From: Clostridia bacterium
Lineage (GTDB): Bacteria > Bacillota > Clostridia > Christensenellales > Borkfalkiaceae
DNA length: 45,502 nucleotides
NCBI GenBank assembly: GCA_021203865.1
Contig: JAJQAJ010000076.1
Span: 1 to 45,502, forward strand
Direction: 5' to 3'
Both the position numbers and the translations under genes were made by a program. This document shows, in pieces, positions 14,969-23,509 of the stretch. The notes under the pieces are model-generated. The model ran no database searches. It was not told the DNA's origin and worked only from the letters and a program-made list of their open reading frames with translations. How positions within the stretch are numbered: position 1 is the stretch's first letter; every line of letters begins with the position of its first letter.

Positions 14969-16588
14969 ATGGAAAAGACAAAAAGAGCACTTGTAAGTGT
15001 CTCTGACAAGACGGGTGCCGTCGAGTTTGCAAAGGGTTTGAAAGAGCTTGGCTATGAGATAATTTCGACGGGCGGCACGGCGAAGGCTCTCAAAGACGCC
15101 GGAGTCGAAACCACGGAGGTATCCTCTGTCACAGGGTTTCCGGAATGCCTCGACGGAAGAGTGAAGACCCTTCATCCCGCAATACACGCGGGGATACTGG
15201 CGATGCGTTCAAACCCGAAACACATGGAGGAGCTTTCTATGCTGGGCATTGAGACGATAGACATAGTCTGCGTCAACCTCTATCCTTTCAAAAACACCGT
15301 CATGAGGGGAGCGGACTTTGCCGAATGTGTCGAAAACATAGATATAGGCGGTCCAACCATGCTGAGAGCGGCCGCGAAAAACTATCAGGACGTCGCGGTT
15401 GTGGTAGATCCCGCGGACTACGGCGTCGTCTTAGACGAGCTCAAAGCGGGCGGTGTTTCGCTCGGCACAAAAAAAAGGCTTCAGTTCAAGGTTTTTTCCC
15501 ACACGGCGGCGTATGACAGCATGATATCAAACTATCTCGCGTCTTCGCTCGGCATCAAATATCCCGACACGGTCACATATTCCTATGAAAAGGCTCAGGG
15601 CATGCGCTACGGCGAAAACCCGCAGCAGAGCGCGGTCTTTTATAACGACGAGTTCATAAAGAAGGGCTCTCTTTCGACGGCCAGACAGCTTTGGGGAAAA
15701 GAGCTTTCCTATAACAACATAAACGACGCCAACGGCGCGCTGATGCTTTTGAAAGAGTTCGGAAAAACCCCTGCCGTCGTTGCCTCCAAACACGCCAATC
15801 CCTGCGGAGTGGGTTGCGGGGATACGATATACGAGGCCTACATGCGCGCGTATGAATCTGACCCCGTGTCGGTTTTCGGCGGGATACTCGCGATAAACGG
15901 AGAAGTTGACGAAAAAACCGCCGCGGAGATAAACAAAATCTTCATAGAGATAGTCATGGCGCCCTCATACAGCGAAAAAGCTCTTGAAATTCTTGAAAGC
16001 AAGAAAAACATAAGGCTTTTGCAGATTGAAGACATTTCCGCCCCCGCGGAGGCGGGCGCTCTCGACATGAAGAAGGTCTACGGCGGACTTTTGGTGCAGG
16101 GCTTCGACACGACTCTTCTTTCGGGCGAGGACATGACTCTCTTTGAAAGGCGGGCCGACGTCGAAGAGACTACGCTTGAAAACGGCAAAGTGAGAACGTC
16201 CTACGGGCTCGGGGTGGTCACGAAAAGGATGCCGACAAAAGACGAGATTGATGCCATGATGTTTTCATGGCGCGTGGTCAAACACACCAAGTCGAACGCC
16301 ATCGTCATCGGCAAAAAGGGACGCACCACCGGGATTGGCATGGGACAGACCAACCGCATTTGGGCGGCGCAGCAGGCAATAGAACACGCCGGGAAGGAGG
16401 CCGCGGGCTCCGTCATGGCCTCGGACGCGTTCTTCCCGTTCTCAGACTGCGCCGAGGAGTGCGCCAAGGCCGGGGTGACCGCCATAATCCAGCCGGGCGG
16501 CTCGATACGCGACAAAGATTCCGTCGACGCGTGCGACGCGGCGGGGATAGCCATGGTCTTTGTTGGCGACAGACATTTCAGACACTGA
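14969..16588 (+). CDS. purH: Bifunctional AICAR transformylase / IMP cyclohydrolase PurH
   Basis: The 539-residue protein carries out the last two steps to IMP. Residues 1-about 195 form the cyclohydrolase (ALVSVSDKTGAVEFAKGLKE, then GGRVKTLHP-like CLDGRVKTLHPAIHAGIL). The rest is the transformylase, with the catalytic Lys-His pair in ASKHANPCGVGCG near residue 272. The C-terminal block is SDAFFPFSDCAEECAKAGV. It is behind CGGAGG. It is slightly longer than the usual 513 residues. Two hairpins follow before purD. Confidence 0.96.
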   Translation: MEKTKRALVSVSDKTGAVEFAKGLKELGYEIISTGGTAKALKDAGVETTEVSSVTGFPECLDGRVKTLHPAIHAGILAMRSNPKHMEELSMLGIETIDIVCVNLYPFKNTVMRGADFAECVENIDIGGPTMLRAAAKNYQDVAVVVDPADYGVVLDELKAGGVSLGTKKRLQFKVFSHTAAYDSMISNYLASSLGIKYPDTVTYSYEKAQGMRYGENPQQSAVFYNDEFIKKGSLSTARQLWGKELSYNNINDANGALMLLKEFGKTPAVVASKHANPCGVGCGDTIYEAYMRAYESDPVSVFGGILAINGEVDEKTAAEINKIFIEIVMAPSYSEKALEILESKKNIRLLQIEDISAPAEAGALDMKKVYGGLLVQGFDTTLLSGEDMTLFERRADVEETTLENGKVRTSYGLGVVTKRMPTKDEIDAMMFSWRVVKHTKSNAIVIGKKGRTTGIGMGQTNRIWAAQQAIEHAGKEAAGSVMASDAFFPFSDCAEECAKAGVTAIIQPGGSIRDKDSVDACDAAGIAMVFVGDRHFRH

Positions 16589-16594
16589 TTTTAG

Positions 16595-16640
16595 CAAGGT
16601 TAATTTTAACCTTGATGACGGAGAGGAGGATTTCCTCTCC
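16595..16640 (+). terminator. Two consecutive hairpins between purH and purD
   Basis: CAAGGTTA/TAACCTTG (16595-16602, 16607-16614) and GGAGAGGA/TCCTCTCC (16620-16627, 16633-16640) are both perfect eight-base stems. The bases after the second are CGAAAATTTTTAA, a weak tail. They may attenuate or process the transcript rather than terminate it completely, since purD and purL complete the same pathway. Confidence 0.5.
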
Positions 16641-16663
16641 CGAAAATTTTTAAGGGGTGAACC

Positions 16664-17944
16664 ATGAATGTTCTTGTCATAGGCTCCGGTGGAAGGGAGC
16701 ACGCCATTTTGAAGGCTCTTAAAAAAAGCCCGAGAGTGGAAAATCTTTACTGCATGAAGGGAAATGCGGGCACTGCGGAGATAGCGACAAACGTTGACGT
16801 CGACTTCATGAACGCTGAGGCTGTCAAAAAATACGTTCTTAAACACCCGGAAATAGACTATTTCGTGGTGACCCCCGATGACCCTCTCGCCGAGGGACTC
16901 GTCGACGAGCTGGAGTCGATGGGAAAGAGGTGTTTCGGACCGAACAGAGCCGCGGCGAAAATAGAGTCTTCCAAGTCGTTCGCGAAGGAGCTCATGAGAA
17001 AATACGGCATCCCCACTGCGAGGTCGGAAAGTTTCACCGACTACGGCAAGGCCCTCGAATACGTGAGAAAGCAAGGCGCGCCGATTGTTTTGAAGGCCGA
17101 CGGTCTGGCTCTCGGAAAAGGCGTCCTCATATGCGACACCATGGCCCAGGCCGAGGAGTGCCTCAAAGAGATAATGCTCGACAAGACGTTCGGAAACGCC
17201 GGAGACTGCGTGGTCGTTGAAGAGTTGATGAAGGGCCTTAAATACATCCCGGGAGAGGAGGTTTCACTTCTCTGCTTCACGGACGGCAAGACGGTGAAGC
17301 CCATGATTTCCGCGTGTGACCATAAGCGCGCGGCTGACGGCGACAAGGGTCTCAACACCGGCGGGATGGGAACTTTCGCGCCGTGTCCCTTCTTTACTCC
17401 GGAGGACGAGGAGGAGGTTATGAGAACCATCGTGCGTCCGACGGTCGACGCCATGCGCGCCGAAGGCACGCCCTTCAAAGGATGTCTCTATTTCGGACTC
17501 ATGAGGACGGACAGGGGCTACAAAGTCGTCGAATACAACAGCCGTTTCGGTGATCCCGAAACACAGGTCATACTTCCGATGCTGAAAACTGACCTTCTGG
17601 ACATTTTTGAGGCGGTGACGGACGAGAGACTTTCCGACATTGACATAGAATGGGATGACGGGGCCTGCGTCTGTGTCGTTTTGGCGTCGGGAGGTTATCC
17701 CATACACTACGAAAGAGGCGATGAAATATACGTGGGGAAGATATCCGGAGCCGACATAGTCCACGCCGGCACGGCGAGAAAAGGAGGCAAACTCGTGACG
17801 AACGGCGGCAGGGTTCTGAACGTCGTCGCGAAGGGCAAAAATATCGACGAGGCGAGACTTTTAGCGTACAGCGCCGCGTCCCAGATTGAGTGGAAAGGCA
17901 TGCAGTACAGGTCCGACATCGGGCTGAAATACAGGGAGGGATGA
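16664..17944 (+). CDS. purD: Phosphoribosylamine-glycine ligase PurD
   Basis: This 426-residue ATP-grasp enzyme joins glycine to phosphoribosylamine. VIGSGGREHAILKALKKSP is the diagnostic N terminus. The ATP-grasp blocks are VLKADGLALGKGVLICD, GEEVSLLCFTDG, and GGMGTFAPCPFFTPE. Its metal ligands lie in YNSRFGDPETQV. It starts behind AAGGGG. purL follows four bases after its stop. Confidence 0.95.
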   Translation: MNVLVIGSGGREHAILKALKKSPRVENLYCMKGNAGTAEIATNVDVDFMNAEAVKKYVLKHPEIDYFVVTPDDPLAEGLVDELESMGKRCFGPNRAAAKIESSKSFAKELMRKYGIPTARSESFTDYGKALEYVRKQGAPIVLKADGLALGKGVLICDTMAQAEECLKEIMLDKTFGNAGDCVVVEELMKGLKYIPGEEVSLLCFTDGKTVKPMISACDHKRAADGDKGLNTGGMGTFAPCPFFTPEDEEEVMRTIVRPTVDAMRAEGTPFKGCLYFGLMRTDRGYKVVEYNSRFGDPETQVILPMLKTDLLDIFEAVTDERLSDIDIEWDDGACVCVVLASGGYPIHYERGDEIYVGKISGADIVHAGTARKGGKLVTNGGRVLNVVAKGKNIDEARLLAYSAASQIEWKGMQYRSDIGLKYREG

Positions 17945-17948
17945 GAGC

Positions 17949-20900
17949 ATGATACAAAGGGTCTTTGTTGAGAAAAAAGACAGTCATCCCGCACGCGAGA
18001 CGCTGTCAGACATAAGGAACCTTCTCAAAATAGGCGCGAAATCCGTGCGCGTCTTCATCCGTTATGATGTCGAGGGCCTGACGGACGAAGAATTTGAAAA
18101 AGCCCTGACATCCGTCTTTTCTGAGCCGCCCGTGGACGTTGTGTACAGGGAAAAGCTTGAATTGCCCCCGGAATATGACGTGTTCGCGATAAGTTATCTC
18201 ACGGGCCAGTATGACCAGAGGGCGGACAGTGCCGCCCAGTGTGTGCAGCTTCTCACGATGAAAGGCCGTCCGGAAATCAAATGCGCGACGGTATACGCCG
18301 TCGAGGGCACGACGAAAGAAGAGATATCGAGGATAAAGGCGCATCTCATAAACCCCGTCGAGAGCGAGGAGGTGTCCCTTGAAAAACCCGAAACGCTTAT
18401 AAGAGAGGAGATCCGGGCGGGTGACGTGCCCGTGATGGAAGGCTTTCTCACGATGTCGGAAGACGGCGTGAAGAGGATGCATGAGGAAATGGGGCTTGCG
18501 ATGAACCTTTCCGACCTTCTTTTCGTCCGCGACTATTTTTCGCGTGAGGGAAGGGATCCCACCGAAACGGAGATAAGAGTCATTGACACCTACTGGTCCG
18601 ACCACTGCAGACACACGACTTTCAACGCTGAGATTAAAAACATAGAAATTCATTCCGACAATCCGGGGATAGAGGCTGCCCTTTCAGAATACAAGGCTCT
18701 TTTTTCAGAGCTCTACGCGGGAAGAGACGACAAATATGTCTCCCTCATGGATGTCGCGACGATAGCCTCAAAGAAGATAAAAAAGGACGGCGGGATACCC
18801 AATCTCGACGAGAGCGAGGAGATAAACGCCTGTTCGATTAAGCTTGCCGCCACGCTTGACGGGAAAGAGGTTCCGTACACCGTGACCTTCAAAAACGAGA
18901 CGCACAACCACCCCACGGAGATAGAGCCCTTCGGCGGCGCGGCGACCTGTCTTGGCGGCGCCATACGGGATCCGCTCGCGGGAAGGACGTATGTCATCCA
19001 GGGCATGCGCGTCACCGGTGCCGCGGACCCCACCGTGCCGCTCGGCGAGACCATGAAGGGCAAGCTTCCCCAGCGCGTTCTCACACGCACGGCGGCGAGA
19101 GGATTTTCCTCATACGGAAATCAGATAGGGCTCGCCACGGGACAGGTCACGGAACTTTACCATGATGGTTTCAGGGCAAAACGGCTTGAGACGGGTTTTG
19201 TCGTCGGCGGCGCGCCCTCAGACATGATACGAAGGTCCCGTCCCGAAGAGGGGGACGTAATAATTCTTCTCGGCGGGGAGACGGGAAGGGACGGATGCGG
19301 GGGAGCTACGGGCTCTTCCAAAGCGCATGACATAAAGTCCGTGCAGACCTGCGGCGCGGAGGTTCAGAAAGGCAACGCCCTCACGGAGAGAAAACTCCAA
19401 AGGCTTATCCTCAACAAAAAAGCCACAAACATGATTAAGCGCTGCAATGACTTCGGCGCGGGCGGCGTCGCCGTCGCCATAGGAGAGCTCGCTCCGGGAC
19501 TCGACATTGAGCTTGACAGGGTTCCCAAAAAATACGAGGGCCTCACCGGCACGGAGCTTGCCATATCCGAATCCCAAGAGAGGATGGCGGTGGTGGTCGC
19601 TTCCTCCGACGCGGACGAATTCATAAGGCTTTCCGCGGAGGAGAATCTTTCGGCGACTCCCGTCGCGCGCGTGACGGACACGGGGCGGCTCAAAATGTTT
19701 TTCCGGGGCGAGCCTATCGTCGACATATCGAGGGAATTTCTCGACACCAACGGCGTGAAAACCGAGACCGACGCGGAAATAAACGATTTCGTGACTCATT
19801 ATTTTGACTATAAAGCCCCGGCCGGGAGTCTTAGCGCGTATCTTTTTGACAGACTTTCCTCTCTCAACGTCTGCTCGGAAAAGGGACTTTCCGAAATGTT
19901 CGATTCGACGATAGGAGCGAAGTCGGTCTACATGCCCTTCGGCGGAAAATTCCAGCTCACGCCCGCGCCGTACATGGCCGCGAAACTTGTCGGCGGGGAA
20001 ACCGACGACTGCACGGTTTCGGCGTTCGGATACGAACCCTGCCTCATGTCCTCGTCTCCGTTCACGGGCGCGATATACTCGGTCGTGGCGTCGGTCGCCA
20101 AGGTGGTCGCCGCCGGCGCGGATTACAGGGACGTCAGACTCTCCATGCAGGAGTTTTTTTTGAGACTTCGCGATGACAAAAAAAGATGGGGCGTGCCTCT
20201 CTCGGCGCTCCTTGGCGCCATGCATGCGCAGTTGGGCCTCGGGGTTGCGTCCATAGGCGGAAAAGACTCCATGAGCGGCTCGTTTGAGGACATTGACGTG
20301 CCGCCCACACTCATTAGTTTCGCTCTTGCCCCCGCCAAGGCTTCAAAACTCATAACCAACGTTCTTTCCGGCTCCGGGAAGAAACTATATCTTCTGCCCA
20401 TGAGAAAGGACACCGCGCGTTGCCCCGATTTTTCCTATCTCAAAACCCTTTACACAAAAGTTCATGAGGGCATCGAAAAAGGTGTCATCGATTTTTGTCA
20501 GGTTGTCGAAAGCGGCGGCGCCGCCGTTGCGGTCGTCAAAAGCTGTTTCGGGAACATGACGGGCTTCAAATTTTTCTGCGACGAAGGATGTCTCGTGCGC
20601 GAGCTCTACGGCGACCTCATTGTGGGCTGTGAGGACGAAAATTTTCTGTCCGGGCTGGATTTTGTCCTTCTCGGCGAGACTGTGTTAGGCAGTTCCATTG
20701 AATTTCGCGGCGAGAAAATACCGCTTTCCGAACTTTTGGAGAGCTTCATGGGAAAACTTTCCGGAGTCTTTCCTTCAAAAGCCGATGAGAAAGAGAAAAA
20801 AATTCCATTCAAGACGTACCTTTCCGATTTTCCCAAAAAAGCCTCATCCGTCAAAGTTGCGCGTCCGAGAGTGTTCATTCCTGCCTTCCCCGGCACGAAC

Positions 20901-21659
20901 TGCGAGTTTGACACTGCGAGAGCTTTTGAAAAGGCAGGCGCCGAAACGGAGATTCTCGTCATAAGAAACAGGTCACAAAGCGACATCACAGAAAGTGTCG
21001 ATGCCGTCGTCAAGGCTGTTGGCCGCGCCAACATGATAGCTTTTCCCGGCGGATTTTCTGGCGGGGACGAGCCTGACGGCAGCGGTAAGTTCATTACCGC
21101 GACCTTCAAAAACCCCGCCATCGCCGAAGAGGTCATGAAACTTCTGAACGTGAGGGACGGCCTCATACTCGGCATCTGCAACGGCTTTCAGGCGCTCATA
21201 AAGCTCGGACTTTTGCCGTACGGAAAAATTTTGCCGCAGACAGAAAAGAGTCCCACGCTGACTTACAATACGATATCGAGGCACGTGTCGACGCTCGTCG
21301 ACGTCAGAGTGGCGTCCACCCTAAGTCCCTGGCTCTCCTTCTGCGGTGTGGGTGAGGTTTACACTGTACCCGTGTCCCACGGCGAGGGGAAAATCGTGGC
21401 CGGTGCCCTCGACATGGAACGGCTTTACGCCAAAAACCAAATAGCCACTCAGTATGTGGGCCCGGACGGCGTCCCCACGATGGAAAGTCCCTATAATCCC
21501 AACGGCAGCGCATGGGCGGTAGAGGGACTCACCTCACCGGACGGCAGGGTGCTCGGCAAAATGGGGCACAGCGAGAGAATCGGCGAAAACCTCTACAAAA
21601 ATTGCGCGGGAAACTTTGACATGCGAATTTTTGAAAGCGGAGTTAAGTATTTCTCGTGA
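17949..21659 (+). CDS. purL: FGAM synthase PurL, long clostridial single-chain type
   Basis: The 1236-residue enzyme converts FGAR and glutamine to FGAM. It combines a PurS-like N-terminal domain, the AIRS-like synthetase halves, and a C-terminal class I glutaminase, so no purS or purQ is needed. The substrate site reads FKNETHNHPTEIEPFGGAAT. The glutaminase has its catalytic cysteine in ILGICNGFQALIKLG near residue 1077 and its histidine in VSHGEGK. Length and organisation fit the clostridial long PurL. The start ATG 17949 follows GGAGGG at the purD end. It closes the operon and is followed by a terminator. Confidence 0.95.
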   Translation: MIQRVFVEKKDSHPARETLSDIRNLLKIGAKSVRVFIRYDVEGLTDEEFEKALTSVFSEPPVDVVYREKLELPPEYDVFAISYLTGQYDQRADSAAQCVQLLTMKGRPEIKCATVYAVEGTTKEEISRIKAHLINPVESEEVSLEKPETLIREEIRAGDVPVMEGFLTMSEDGVKRMHEEMGLAMNLSDLLFVRDYFSREGRDPTETEIRVIDTYWSDHCRHTTFNAEIKNIEIHSDNPGIEAALSEYKALFSELYAGRDDKYVSLMDVATIASKKIKKDGGIPNLDESEEINACSIKLAATLDGKEVPYTVTFKNETHNHPTEIEPFGGAATCLGGAIRDPLAGRTYVIQGMRVTGAADPTVPLGETMKGKLPQRVLTRTAARGFSSYGNQIGLATGQVTELYHDGFRAKRLETGFVVGGAPSDMIRRSRPEEGDVIILLGGETGRDGCGGATGSSKAHDIKSVQTCGAEVQKGNALTERKLQRLILNKKATNMIKRCNDFGAGGVAVAIGELAPGLDIELDRVPKKYEGLTGTELAISESQERMAVVVASSDADEFIRLSAEENLSATPVARVTDTGRLKMFFRGEPIVDISREFLDTNGVKTETDAEINDFVTHYFDYKAPAGSLSAYLFDRLSSLNVCSEKGLSEMFDSTIGAKSVYMPFGGKFQLTPAPYMAAKLVGGETDDCTVSAFGYEPCLMSSSPFTGAIYSVVASVAKVVAAGADYRDVRLSMQEFFLRLRDDKKRWGVPLSALLGAMHAQLGLGVASIGGKDSMSGSFEDIDVPPTLISFALAPAKASKLITNVLSGSGKKLYLLPMRKDTARCPDFSYLKTLYTKVHEGIEKGVIDFCQVVESGGAAVAVVKSCFGNMTGFKFFCDEGCLVRELYGDLIVGCEDENFLSGLDFVLLGETVLGSSIEFRGEKIPLSELLESFMGKLSGVFPSKADEKEKKIPFKTYLSDFPKKASSVKVARPRVFIPAFPGTNCEFDTARAFEKAGAETEILVIRNRSQSDITESVDAVVKAVGRANMIAFPGGFSGGDEPDGSGKFITATFKNPAIAEEVMKLLNVRDGLILGICNGFQALIKLGLLPYGKILPQTEKSPTLTYNTISRHVSTLVDVRVASTLSPWLSFCGVGEVYTVPVSHGEGKIVAGALDMERLYAKNQIATQYVGPDGVPTMESPYNPNGSAWAVEGLTSPDGRVLGKMGHSERIGENLYKNCAGNFDMRIFESGVKYFS

Positions 21660-21687
21660 AATTCCCTTCCGGGAGCGCAAAATACCG

Positions 21688-21720
21688 CGGACCCGCGGAT
21701 TACGGGCCCGTTTGTTTTTG
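21688..21720 (+). terminator. Terminator of the purine operon
   Basis: CGGACCCG (21688-21695) pairs with CGGGCCCG (21703-21710) with one A.C mismatch and a seven-base loop, followed by TTTGTTTTTG. Confidence 0.7.
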
Positions 21721-21876
21721 TGACGATATCCATAAGATTGAACATCATGCTGATTGACGTTGTGTTATAGACGACCTTAGTTAATCAATTTTTGCCGAGA
21801 CTCTTTGCCCGGCATTTCAATTTGCGGCATTTTTTAACTTTGACCCGTGGTGTGTACCCTTTTTCTTTGATTTTGT

Positions 21877-21932
21877 TTGCATTATTCTTTATATAGTGGT
21901 AAAATAAATGTAAGGTACAAAATATGTATTAC
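21877..21932 (+). promoter_or_regulatory. nrdR promoter with possible NrdR-box-like sites
   Basis: TTGCAT (21877-21882), 17 bases with a TGG extended -10, and TAAAAT (21900-21905) form a plausible promoter. Two sequences resemble NrdR boxes (consensus like ACACnATATATnGTGT): 21884-21899 with TATATAGTGG, and 21917-21932 with ACAAAATATGT. They start 33 bases apart, close to the 31-32 seen for known box pairs. The matches are only about 11-12 of 16. Confidence 0.4.
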
Positions 21933-21945
21933 GTGAGGTGCATTC

Positions 21946-22404
21946 ATGAAATGTATGTTCTGCGGCTACGATGACAGCAAGGTCATAGACAGCCGATCCG
22001 CCGATGACAACAGAACCATAAGGCGCAGACGCGAGTGCCTGCAGTGCGGCAAGAGATTCACCACTTATGAGACGATTGAGGTGACGCCGGTTCTTGTGAT
22101 AAAGGCTAACGGCAACAGACAGGCGTATGATCCCCAGAAGATCAAAAACGCCATCATCAAGGCCTGCACGAAACGTCCCATTTCCATGGAAAAGATAGAT
22201 GAGCTCACAGAGGGCATCAACAAGCAGGTCTACAACACCATGGAGCAGGAGATTTCGTCTAAGGAAATAGGTGAAATGGTCATGAAGGAACTTAAAGAGA
22301 CGGACGACGTCGCATATGTGAGATTCGCCAGCGTTTACCGCGAGTTCAAGGACATAGACAGTTTCATGAACGAACTGCAGAGCCTGCAGCAGGAAAAAAA
22401 GTGA
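21946..22404 (+). CDS. nrdR: Transcriptional repressor NrdR
   Basis: The 152-residue protein represses ribonucleotide reductase genes when dATP is high. The N-terminal zinc ribbon is MKCMFCGYDDSKVIDSR, then RRECLQCGKRF, with four cysteines as CxxC pairs. The ATP-cone domain spans residues about 48-138, beginning VLVIKANGNRQAYDPQKIKN. It stands in its own transcription unit, with a promoter upstream and a UUCG-loop hairpin downstream. No reductase genes are in the window. Confidence 0.96.
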   Translation: MKCMFCGYDDSKVIDSRSADDNRTIRRRRECLQCGKRFTTYETIEVTPVLVIKANGNRQAYDPQKIKNAIIKACTKRPISMEKIDELTEGINKQVYNTMEQEISSKEIGEMVMKELKETDDVAYVRFASVYREFKDIDSFMNELQSLQQEKK

Positions 22405-22413
22405 AACATGGCG

Positions 22414-22433
22414 CGGTAAGCTTCGGTTTACCG
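22414..22433 (+). terminator. Hairpin with UUCG tetraloop between nrdR and ispG
   Basis: CGGTAAGC (22414-22421) pairs with GTTTACCG (22426-22433) around TTCG with one G.U pair; the tail TCATTTCTT is weak. It may be a terminator or mRNA-stabilising hairpin. The ispG ATG lies only 12 bases further, with no ribosome-binding site in between. Confidence 0.5.
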
Positions 22434-22444
22434 TCATTTCTTGT

Positions 22445-23509
22445 ATGGAAACTTTGAGGCGAAACACCAAAAAGGTCATGGTGGGAGACCTTCCGATAGG
22501 CGGTGGGGAGAGGATAAAGATACAGTCAATGACGACTGCACGGACGTCCGACATAGACGCCGTGACGAGGCAGATAAAGTCCCTCGAAGACGCCGGCTGT
22601 GACCTCGTGCGCATGTCCGTTCTGGATGAGGCGGACGCAAAGGCCATAAGGTCCATAAAAGACAGGATAAAAATTCCGCTCTGCGCCGACATACATTTTT
22701 CGTCCTCGCTCGCCATAGCGGCCGTCGAAAACGGATGCGACAAGGTGAGAGTTAATCCCGGAAACATAGGCTCCGAAGCCGAAACAGAGAAGGTTGCCGC
22801 GTGCCTCAGAAGTCACAGCGTACCCGTGAGGGTGGGCGTGAATTCGGGAAGTCTCAAAAAGGAATACCTGGAAAAATACGGAAGGACGGCGGAAGCACTC
22901 GTGTCATCCGCCATGGACGAAGTCAGGCGCTTCGAGAAATTCGGGGTGCGAGACATTGTCGTGTCCGTCAAATCGAGTTCGGTGAGACTTACGGTCGACG
23001 CGTATACAGAGCTTTCGCGCGTGTGTCCCTACCCTCTGCATCTCGGCGTGACGGAAGCGGGTCTGGAAGAGAGCGCGGTCATAAAATCCGCCGCGGCGTT
23101 TTCGCCGCTTCTTTTGTCTGGCATAGGCGACACCGTCCGGGTGTCCGTGACGGGTGACCCCGTGAGAGAGATTTTAGCCGCGAAGAGCATCCTGCGCGCG
23201 CTGGAGCTTGACACCGGCTTCGCTGAGGTTATATCCTGTCCCACATGCGGCAGGTGCACATGGGACGTTCAGTCGCTTGCGGAAAAAGTCACGGAAAGGG
23301 TGAAAGGGGTCACAAAGCACATGAAGATAGCCGTCATGGGATGTGTCGTGAACGGGCCGGGAGAGGCTTCGGACGCCGACCTCGGGATAGCCGGCGGAGA
23401 CGGGTACTGCCTCATCTTTAAGGACGGAAAACCCGTGAGGAAGGTCGACGCCGCGTCGGCCGAAAGAGAGTTCATGAATGAGATAGAGGGTTTGGTGAAT
23501 GGCTTCTAA
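22445..23509 (+). CDS. ispG: 4-hydroxy-3-methylbut-2-enyl diphosphate synthase IspG
   Basis: This 354-residue 4Fe-4S enzyme acts late in the MEP isoprenoid pathway. KVMVGDLPIGGGERIKIQSM is the family start. Two cluster cysteines are in ISCPTCGRCTWDV and the third in VMGCVVNGPGEASDADLG. The start at 22445 has no Shine-Dalgarno sequence but is the only start before the conserved region. It overlaps the next gene by 11 bases, as ispG and polC neighbours do in Clostridia. Confidence 0.95.
   Translation: METLRRNTKKVMVGDLPIGGGERIKIQSMTTARTSDIDAVTRQIKSLEDAGCDLVRMSVLDEADAKAIRSIKDRIKIPLCADIHFSSSLAIAAVENGCDKVRVNPGNIGSEAETEKVAACLRSHSVPVRVGVNSGSLKKEYLEKYGRTAEALVSSAMDEVRRFEKFGVRDIVVSVKSSSVRLTVDAYTELSRVCPYPLHLGVTEAGLEESAVIKSAAAFSPLLLSGIGDTVRVSVTGDPVREILAAKSILRALELDTGFAEVISCPTCGRCTWDVQSLAEKVTERVKGVTKHMKIAVMGCVVNGPGEASDADLGIAGGDGYCLIFKDGKPVRKVDAASAEREFMNEIEGLVNGF

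Noticed and set aside
19218-20225. 335-residue minus-strand open frame inside purL
   Set aside because: It lies opposite a conserved, motif-bearing gene, has no start signals, and its composition mirrors the codons of purL.
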